A stretch of DNA of 7,546 bases from Prevotellaceae bacterium UBA711 (GTDB lineage: Bacteria > Bacteroidota > Bacteroidia > Bacteroidales > Bacteroidaceae). Positions 1-4,365 of the stretch are shown one piece after another. The notes beneath the pieces were generated by a model that was not told the DNA's origin, did not search any database, and saw only the letters and a program-made list of their open reading frames with translations. The DNA lies in NCBI GenBank assembly GCA_002297545.1, contig DBLZ01000121.1, forward strand, positions 1 to 7,546, in the 5' to 3' direction. The number at the start of each line of letters is the position of its first letter. Within the stretch, counting starts at the first letter, position 1. The position numbers and the translations under genes were made by a program.

Positions 1-195
1 CTCCGTCTCTTCAAGCGCGACGAGCTCCTGGCCGAGGTGCAGCAGTCCGCCACCATTGACTCAGCCTCCCCCACCGTCACCTATCGTTTCAATCTGGACG
101 CCTTCGAGGCCGGCACGCCCTTCTTCATCCAAGTCGACGCCTGTGGCGACGGCGGCAACGACACCAGCGGCCTGGTCTTCATCAGAAAGGAATAA
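1..195 (+). CDS. C-terminal end of an unrecognised protein (partial)
   Basis: The frame is open from the first base of the window and stops with TAA at 193-195, giving the last 64 residues of a protein whose start lies upstream. The tail alternates hydrophobic and polar residues (TVTYRFNLDAFEAGTPFFIQ, then VDACGDGGND, ending SGLVFIRKE). This suggests the edge strands of a beta-sandwich, perhaps fibronectin type III-like, but I do not recognise the family. It does not look like the end of a reverse transcriptase, which would have suggested a retron. GC content is about 64%, clearly higher than downstream. It ends 51 bases before the likely start of the ATPase gene on the same strand, and I see no promoter between them, so the defence genes may be read through from this gene or from a promoter inside it. 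That the frame is coding is likely; the function is unknown. Confidence 0.7.
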   Translation, partial: LRLFKRDELLAEVQQSATIDSASPTVTYRFNLDAFEAGTPFFIQVDACGDGGNDTSGLVFIRKE

Positions 196-246
196 CAACG
201 CGGCAGACAAATGTCCTTTGCCTACCGGCAAACCAATATCAGACCT

Positions 247-1572
247 ATGAGGATAAAAGACATAACCATAAAGAACTTCCGTGGCTTTGCAGACGAGCAC
301 TTCGAATTCGATGCCAAGATGAATGTCGTATTGGGCAACAACACCACAGGCAAGACCACCCTGCTGCATGCCGTACAGATTGCGTTGGGCGCATTCCTGC
401 AGGAGCTCTCCCTCGCCTCCGGCTGCGCCAGGAATGCAAAGGACAGCGACACGGTCAGGATATACAGCGAACTGACCAAGAGCTTTCATAAACAACCGAC
501 CAAGCCCAGCTTTGCAGTAAGTGCCTGCATCACGGATGGAGAATTCGATTCCATGGCACAGACATATACAAGCCGGGAGGTGGATGTCAAATGGCTTAGG
601 ACAGGGCCGAAGAACTCCCGCAAGAATGCCGGGGAACTGATGGACGCCGTGGCAGACATGGAACAGAAACGCCGCAATGCCGATGCCACAAAGACAACGT
701 CCGTACTGCCTCTGGTACTGTCATTCGGCGCCGTGCGCTTGGAGAACAACTACAATGGTGCCGAAAAGACCAAGGCGCGAGCCTCCAGAGAGGAGAAGGC
801 ATACAAATGCGCCTTGGACGAGAAAGTGGACTTCAAAAGCGCCTTCAACTGGATATACACGTTCGACAAGGAACTGAGCAAAGGCCGCGAATTCGAGGGA
901 ACGGACACCGCCTTCCTGGCGGCACTGAAAGAAGCCATCCCGGCCTTGAAAGAGATTGACATCGACCGGAAGAACAATGAGTTGGCAGCCAAAGTCAAGA
1001 TGGCCAAAGACCCGGAACCTTACTGGCTGACGTACGACATGATGAGCGACGGTTTCCGTGCCATGATAAACATAGTGGCGGAGATAGCATACCGTTGTAT
1101 CGAACTGAACGGTTTCCTTGGCAGGGATGCGGTAAAGCAGACGCCTGGCATAGTGATGATAGACGAGGTGGACCTGTACCTCCACCCACGCTGGCAACGT
1201 CACATACTTGCCGATTTGCAGGCCGCTTTCCCCCTGATACAATTTATCGTGACCACCCACTCACCTTTCATAGTGCAAAGCGTAACGGGCCGGAACATAA
1301 TCACGCTGGATGGCACCAAAGGCAACAACGACCCCAACATGCGTAGCATCGAGGAGATTGTGGTCAGCGAGATGAATATGGACACAGTAAGAAGCGCCAG
1401 ATACAAGATGATGGTAGAAAAGGCCGAAGCATACTATCAACTTGTAAAGGCCGGTAGGGATGACACGCCTGAAGCCTTGCGTATCAAGCAAGAACTGGAT
1501 AGAATAGAAGAAGACTTCTCGGACGACCCTGCATACGTGGCACTGCTCAAAGCGGAAAGGGCATCGCTATGA
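247..1572 (+). CDS. ptuA: Septu-type AAA/ABC ATPase (PtuA-like)
   Basis: This encodes a 441-residue cytoplasmic ATPase of the RecF/SMC/OLD-like ABC class (AAA_21/AAA_15 style). Visible motifs are the N-terminal strand MRIKDITIKNFRGF, Walker A GNNTTGKT at residues 30-37, a signature-like SDGFRAM at 267-273, Walker B IVMIDEVD with D306-E307 followed by LYLHP (H313), and the H-loop TTHSP at 336-340. The C-terminal tail (DDPAYVALLKAER) is typical of ATPases paired with HNH nucleases. I chose the ATG at 247 because the first beta strand begins there; the in-frame ATG at 211 would add only 12 unconserved-looking residues. The stop overlaps the next start as ATGA, so translation is probably coupled. 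In Septu, PtuA is known to assemble with the HNH protein PtuB and to control its nuclease activity through nucleotide binding. The pairing makes the call strong; retron type I-A carries similar ATPases, but no reverse transcriptase is seen here. Confidence 0.9.
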   Translation: MRIKDITIKNFRGFADEHFEFDAKMNVVLGNNTTGKTTLLHAVQIALGAFLQELSLASGCARNAKDSDTVRIYSELTKSFHKQPTKPSFAVSACITDGEFDSMAQTYTSREVDVKWLRTGPKNSRKNAGELMDAVADMEQKRRNADATKTTSVLPLVLSFGAVRLENNYNGAEKTKARASREEKAYKCALDEKVDFKSAFNWIYTFDKELSKGREFEGTDTAFLAALKEAIPALKEIDIDRKNNELAAKVKMAKDPEPYWLTYDMMSDGFRAMINIVAEIAYRCIELNGFLGRDAVKQTPGIVMIDEVDLYLHPRWQRHILADLQAAFPLIQFIVTTHSPFIVQSVTGRNIITLDGTKGNNDPNMRSIEEIVVSEMNMDTVRSARYKMMVEKAEAYYQLVKAGRDDTPEALRIKQELDRIEEDFSDDPAYVALLKAERASL

Positions 1573-2306
1573 GACCCGTAGAGAAATGGGAGCCTGCAGA
1601 CCATCCCGATATAAAAGCGATATATCCACGTTACCAGGAAGCCAAACCCGACCTGTGCCGGAACCTGGGCACAATGTGCTCCTATTGCGAAAAGGCGTAT
1701 GCCGATGAACGCGACCTGCAAGTGGAGCATATCCAGCCGAAGAAATACAAGGATGCCAATGGCAACTATATATACGCTTCGCTGGAAACCGCATGGAGCA
1801 ATTTCCTTCTTTCCTGCTCCACATGCAACGGCCGGGACAACAAGGACACAAAGAATGTCGAGTATGGGAAGTGCCATCTGCCACATATCAACAACACGTT
1901 TCTCAGCCTTTGCTACAAAGCAGGCGGTGTAGTGGAGGTAAACCCTGCGCTGACGGGAAGATCTGCCGCCAACGCCCGTACACTGCTTGAACTTGTAGGG
2001 CTGGACAAAAGCCCGAGCAGTTCGTGTTCCGGCGACAAAAGATGGCAGATACGTTCAACAAGTTGGGATATGGCCGTCAGATACTTGAACATGTACAAGG
2101 CCCATAACGTCCAACTTGAAACCATAGTCGATTTGGTCCAAGCCCGTGGATGCTGGTCCATTTGGTTCACCGTGTTCAAGGGGCACGATGAGGTGAGGCA
2201 GGCACTCATACAGGCGTTTCCGGGCACTGCCATCTCATGCTTTGATAGCCAAGACCACTACGAACCCATCCATCGCAACCCCCAGAATGATGACGACCCG
2301 GTATAA
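1569..2306 (+). CDS. ptuB: Septu-type HNH endonuclease (PtuB-like, TIGR02646 style)
   Basis: This encodes 245 residues. The N-terminal third holds a zinc-ribbon HNH (beta-beta-alpha metal) nuclease: C37-x2-C40, then E53-H54 in VEHIQPK with H54 as the likely general base, N78 in the WSNFLLSC segment, and C83-x2-C86-N87. The four cysteines should bind structural zinc. The start MRPVEKW and the C-terminal GCWSIWFTVF and FPGTAISCFD segments fit the HNH family annotated as TIGR02646/PtuB, which accompanies ATPases in Septu and in some retrons. The expected role is cleavage of nucleic acid during phage infection, held in check by the ATPase until triggered; that mechanism is inferred from the family. 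It is the second gene of the operon, overlaps the ATPase gene by 4 bp, and a hairpin lies 13 bases after its stop. All key residues look intact, so an active system is plausible. Confidence 0.9.
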   Translation: MRPVEKWEPADHPDIKAIYPRYQEAKPDLCRNLGTMCSYCEKAYADERDLQVEHIQPKKYKDANGNYIYASLETAWSNFLLSCSTCNGRDNKDTKNVEYGKCHLPHINNTFLSLCYKAGGVVEVNPALTGRSAANARTLLELVGLDKSPSSSCSGDKRWQIRSTSWDMAVRYLNMYKAHNVQLETIVDLVQARGCWSIWFTVFKGHDEVRQALIQAFPGTAISCFDSQDHYEPIHRNPQNDDDPV

Positions 2307-2319
2307 GAGCAAGCCTACT

Positions 2320-2347
2320 CCTTTAGCCCCAATCATGGGGCTAAAGG
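2320..2347 (+). terminator. Hairpin after the Septu operon, probable terminator
   Basis: A perfect 11-bp inverted repeat (CCTTTAGCCCC / GGGGCTAAAGG) with a 6-nt loop starts 13 bases after the HNH stop codon. Only a weak T-containing stretch (ATATTTCC) follows, so it may terminate imperfectly or act mainly to protect the mRNA 3' end. It lies between two converging genes, which suits a terminator. Confidence 0.6.
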
Positions 2348-2351
2348 ATAT

Positions 2352-2478
2352 TTCCGGTTGGTGAGGCCTCCGAGAAATCAGCCACCACAGAGACGCCCCG
2401 GAGGGGCCAACAAGACATTAGCCCAGGGCAAGCGAAGCGGCGCCCTGGGTATTATGTCTACCCACAATCTTACGCCCT
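2352..2478 (+). repeat. 127-bp intergenic repeat, left copy flanking the BI-1 gene
   Basis: This block is repeated in inverted orientation at 3481-3606 with about 6 differences by eye (around 95% identity), including a single-base indel. Internal landmarks are TTCCGGTTGG, CCTCCGAGAAATCAGCC, GCCCCGGAGGGGC, and the near-palindrome around GCCCAGGGCAAGCGAAGC. A third, more diverged copy of its first half is at 7463-7530. I see no protein-coding signal in it; open frames across it are chance frames through GC-rich palindromes. Confidence 0.9.
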
Positions 2479-2497
2479 GAAGGGGCATAAGCGGTAA
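2473..2497 (+). repeat. 25-bp module shared with the distal repeat cluster
   Basis: The segment starting CGCCCTGAAGGGGCATAAGC matches the reverse complement of 7111-7135 with one difference, and resembles 7061-7081. It contains the small hairpin GCCC-TGAAG-GGGC. It links the repeat beside the BI-1 gene to the cluster at the right end of the window, so both belong to one modular family. Confidence 0.75.
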
Positions 2498-2517
2498 TAC
2501 ATACAATAACGGTCGCC

Positions 2518-3243
2518 TTACTTTCTGTTGCCAAAGAGGCGCAGGATGTAGAGGAAGAGGTTGACGAAGTCCAGGTAGAGTTCCAGGCTGCCCATGAGAG
2601 CCAGCTTGTTGGTGTCGTCGTTGACACCCGCATGCTGTGCCATGGCGAGCATGCGCTTGATCTTCTGCGTATCATAGGCGGTGAGGCCGACAAACACAAT
2701 TACACCCACGTAATTGAGCACCAAAGCCAGGCCGGTGTTATGCCAGAAGATATTGACCACAGTGGCTATGATCAGTCCGATAAGTCCCATCAGCAGCACC
2801 CGTCCGATGGCGGAAAGATCCTTCTTTATGAAGAAGCCTACCAGCGACATGGCACCAAAGGTTCCGGCCGTTACAAAGAAAGCCTGCGAAATGCTCTCGG
2901 CCGTGTATATGGCCATTATGAGGGAGAGCGTGGCACCGTTCAGTATGGCATAGGCGGCAAACATCAGGCCGGCCGTAGCAAAAGACATCTTGTGCAGACG
3001 GGCGGACAGGAAGATCACCAGCACAAGCTCGGCAATCAGCAGTCCCCAGTACATGCCACTCGTGGCAAGGGCATAGAGCCAATTCTCATTGCGCCCCACT
3101 ATCATGGCCGTGAGGGCCGTCATCAACAGTCCACAGGTCATCCACGTGTACACGTTGCGCATGAGCACTGCAAACGCACTGCTCTCCGTTGCTACATTGC
3201 TCTGCACATAAGAGCCGTTCTTTTCTGTCTTGTTGTATTCCAT
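2518..3243 (-). CDS. Bax inhibitor-1 / YccA family membrane protein
   Basis: This encodes 241 residues with about seven hydrophobic membrane spans, roughly at residues 33-49, 58-80, 86-108, 120-138, 146-166, 171-189 and 216-236, the normal size and layout for bacterial BI-1 (YccA/YetJ) proteins. The diagnostic end of the family is present: FVGLTAYDTQKIK (D191), then the C-terminal SLELYLDFVNLFLYILRLFG (D225) and a basic tail. The two aspartates are likely the counterparts of the pair gating calcium leak in Bacillus YetJ. The expected site is the inner membrane, with a role in proton-sensitive calcium leak or membrane-protein quality control by family analogy. I chose the ATG at 3243 (MEYNKTEK) because a -7 promoter element lies about 60 bases upstream; the earlier in-frame ATG at 3264 adds only MILTRTI. 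It converges with the Septu operon. Inverted repeats bracket it on both sides. Confidence 0.93.
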   Translation of the reverse strand: MEYNKTEKNGSYVQSNVATESSAFAVLMRNVYTWMTCGLLMTALTAMIVGRNENWLYALATSGMYWGLLIAELVLVIFLSARLHKMSFATAGLMFAAYAILNGATLSLIMAIYTAESISQAFFVTAGTFGAMSLVGFFIKKDLSAIGRVLLMGLIGLIIATVVNIFWHNTGLALVLNYVGVIVFVGLTAYDTQKIKRMLAMAQHAGVNDDTNKLALMGSLELYLDFVNLFLYILRLFGNRK

Positions 3244-3303
3244 AATCGTTCGTGTTAGTATCATCTTTTAGCCCCGCACACATTTTCAGGGCGAGTTTCA
3301 ATG

Positions 3304-3311
3304 CAAATGTA
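3304..3311 (-). promoter_or_regulatory. -7 promoter element of the BI-1 gene
   Basis: On the minus strand this reads TACATTTG, matching the Bacteroidetes TAnnTTTG -7 consensus and followed by C-A as is common. It would give a 5' UTR of about 50-55 bases. I find no good TTTG -33 element at the standard spacing (a TTTTTG lies only 12 bases upstream), so the call rests on the -7 box and position. Confidence 0.55.
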
Positions 3312-3318
3312 CACATTT
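3305..3318. promoter_or_regulatory. Possible operator: dyad over the BI-1 promoter
   Basis: AAATGT-AC-ACATTT is a perfect 6-bp dyad with a 2-bp spacer that overlaps the -7 element of the BI-1 gene. The ten-base sequence ACACATTTTC at 3311-3320 recurs at 3278-3287, exactly 33 bp away and downstream of the expected transcription start. A regulator-binding site is possible, but short AT-rich dyads also arise by chance. Confidence 0.3.
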
Positions 3319-3436
3319 TCCTGCAAAAAGCGCGACAATAGCGGTAGAATGTTGATGCAGGATGCCGCAAAACATGCGCAAACACTCAATCAGCCAAGTG
3401 AGGGCATGTTGCGGGCTGAAGGCCCAAAAGCTGTCA

Positions 3437-3538
3437 GCCCGGGGCAAGCGAAGCGGCGCACCGGGGATATAGTTAGCGAGAGGGCGTAAGATTGTGGGTG
3501 GACATAATACCCAGGGCACCGCTTCGCTTGCCCCGGGC
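3437..3538. repeat. Local palindrome beside the right flanking repeat
   Basis: A perfect 20-bp inverted repeat (GCCCGGGGCAAGCGAAGCGG at 3437-3456 and its complement at 3519-3538) encloses 62 bases. The right arm is part of the 126-bp repeat at 3481-3606; the left arm is a second partial unit facing the other way. Just before it, GGGCTGAAGGCCC at 3413-3425 matches the motif at about 7001-7013. The remaining bases between the BI-1 promoter and here (3321-3412) show nothing I can call. Confidence 0.8.
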
Positions 3539-3606
3539 TAATGTCTTGTTGCCCCTCCGGGGCGTCTCCGTGGTGGCTGATTTCTCGGAGGCTTCACCAA
3601 CCGGAA
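3481..3606 (-). repeat. 126-bp intergenic repeat, right copy flanking the BI-1 gene
   Basis: This is the inverted partner of 2352-2478, from AGGGCGTAAG to CCGGAA, about 95% identical by eye with one single-base gap. Together the two copies bracket the BI-1 gene and its promoter with inner edges at 2479 and 3480. The open frame that crosses it is not coding: it follows repeat sequence and continues into a terminator. Confidence 0.9.
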
Positions 3607-3652
3607 CTATACGCAGGTCCGGAGCATTGGGGTATCAGGCTTTCTGCCTGTA

Positions 3653-3706
3653 GGAAAAAGCAATGGGGACGCGAAGAAGAGGCAACGCCTCAACTTCCGT
3701 CCCCAT
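3653..3706 (-). terminator. Intrinsic terminator of the secreted protein/peptide unit
   Basis: On the minus strand ATGGGGACG-GAAG-TT-GAGGC-GTT-GCCTC-TT-CTTC-G-CGTCCCCAT folds into a long stem with one TT/TT internal loop and one bulged base, and is followed by TGCTTTTTCC. It lies about 90 bases after the stop of the last peptide gene on that strand. This is the best intrinsic terminator in the window and marks the end of the minus-strand unit. Confidence 0.85.
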
Positions 3707-3794
3707 CGGTTTGGGTTATACTACTATTGGGTAATCCCCATAAGGGCTGATATGCAACGTTCTGCCGTCCGGACTTGCATGGAGGTGGAGGTTA

Positions 3795-3974
3795 CTACCA
3801 CTCCTTGTCCCAAACGGATTCGTTGGAAGTGGCAGACTGACCATGATGTCCACGACTGAGTTCCTCAAAGTCGCCATCGGCATGATCGCCCATATCCACA
3901 GACGATGGTTGCATTATCAACTCCGTGTCTATATCGATGCAAGCTACCTCGGGCTTGATATACTCCCTTTTCAT
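3795..3974 (-). CDS. Small peptide 2, 59 residues, MKREYIKP family
   Basis: ATG at 3974-3972 to TAG at 3797-3795 gives 59 residues: MKREYIKPEV at the start, TELIMQPSS in the middle, FEELSR at about 36-41, and VWDKEW at the end. It is a clear paralogue of the peptide encoded 83 bases upstream: identical first eight residues, an aligned CI-x-I stretch, E-x-LSR, and a Trp-rich acidic C-terminus closing with W. The body is acidic and hydrophilic after residue 25, with no signal peptide and no membrane span. Small proteins opening MK[KR]xYxKP are, from memory, frequent and uncharacterised in Bacteroidales, often near secreted proteins or transporters. No RBS is visible, as usual in this phylum (AATCTGATAAT precedes the ATG). 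The terminator follows. The coding call is supported by the protein-level match to its neighbour; the function is unknown, possibly a signalling or modified-peptide precursor. Confidence 0.8.
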   Translation of the reverse strand: MKREYIKPEVACIDIDTELIMQPSSVDMGDHADGDFEELSRGHHGQSATSNESVWDKEW

Positions 3975-4057
3975 ATTATCAGATTTAAGTCATTATAGAC
4001 TACACCCACCTCACGGGCACAGCCCTACCAAGCCGCACAGGATAGGCACACACAGGA

Positions 4058-4234
4058 TTACCAATCCCACTCCCACATGTTCTTGGAGGAAGAGGATTCA
4101 TCGTCGTCACGGCTCAAGTATTCAAATTGATCTTCTTCTCCCCCGACAATGTTCTCTCCTTTTGAGAGAGCAATTAATGACTCACTGTTGATTTTGATAC
4201 AAATCATTGACGGCTTGATGTATTCTCTTTTCAT
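4058..4234 (-). CDS. Small peptide 1, 58 residues, MKREYIKP family
   Basis: ATG at 4234 to the stop at 4058 gives 58 residues: MKREYIKPSMICIKINSESL, then IALSKGENIVGG, FEYLSRDDDE, a serine run, and MWEWDW at the end. The frame is open further upstream to 4366, but that part (Pro/Gly/Cys-rich) looks like untranslated spacer, and the paralogue at 3795-3974 starts at the equivalent MKREYIKP, which fixes the start. The VGG at residues 30-32 resembles a double-glycine cleavage site of exported peptides, but the paralogue lacks it, so I do not rely on it. There is no signal peptide. The gene lies 131 bases after the large secreted-protein gene on the same strand, with no terminator or TAnnTTTG promoter in the gap, suggesting co-transcription. 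The family and N-terminal pattern are real; the function is unknown. Confidence 0.82.
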   Translation of the reverse strand: MKREYIKPSMICIKINSESLIALSKGENIVGGEEDQFEYLSRDDDESSSSKNMWEWDW

Positions 4235-4365
4235 CTTTGTCTGATTGTTTTCGTTGTTATATTGTCCAGGCTTGCTTTCCTGCCCGCCCCATCCACCAAC
4301 CAAGCCGGAAGGGCAGCAGGGAAGCCCGGGAAGCACATTACGCCAAGCAGGGTAATGTTGTCGCA

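Noticed and set aside
61..495. Minus-strand open frame of 144 codons over the upstream gene and ATPase start
   Set aside because: It lies opposite well-supported coding sequence, has no recognisable motif, and crosses the boundary between two plus-strand genes.
721..1260. Minus-strand open frame of 179 codons inside the ATPase gene
   Set aside because: It is antisense to the Walker B and H-loop region, and its product is His/Tyr/Val-rich with no family likeness.
1..2306. Retron type I-A (reverse transcriptase with ATPase and HNH)
   Set aside because: The visible upstream gene end has no reverse transcriptase features and no msr/msd-like structure is seen; more upstream sequence could reopen this.
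2632..3258. Plus-strand open frame of 208 codons opposite the BI-1 gene
   Set aside because: It is a reverse shadow of a clear membrane-protein gene; its hydrophilic His/Gly-rich product is typical of antisense to hydrophobic codons.
2352..3606. Site-specific invertible switch
   Set aside because: No recombinase gene is in the window, and the repeats are long dispersed elements, not short recombinase sites; kept only as a homologous-recombination possibility.
3541..3750. Plus-strand open frame of 69 codons downstream of the BI-1 repeat
   Set aside because: It begins inside the dispersed repeat and runs through the terminator hairpin of the opposite strand.
4336..4357. Hairpin CATTAC...GTAATG after the secreted-protein stop as a terminator
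   Set aside because: The stem is only 6 bp with a 10-nt loop and no T-run follows, so read-through to the peptide genes is more likely.
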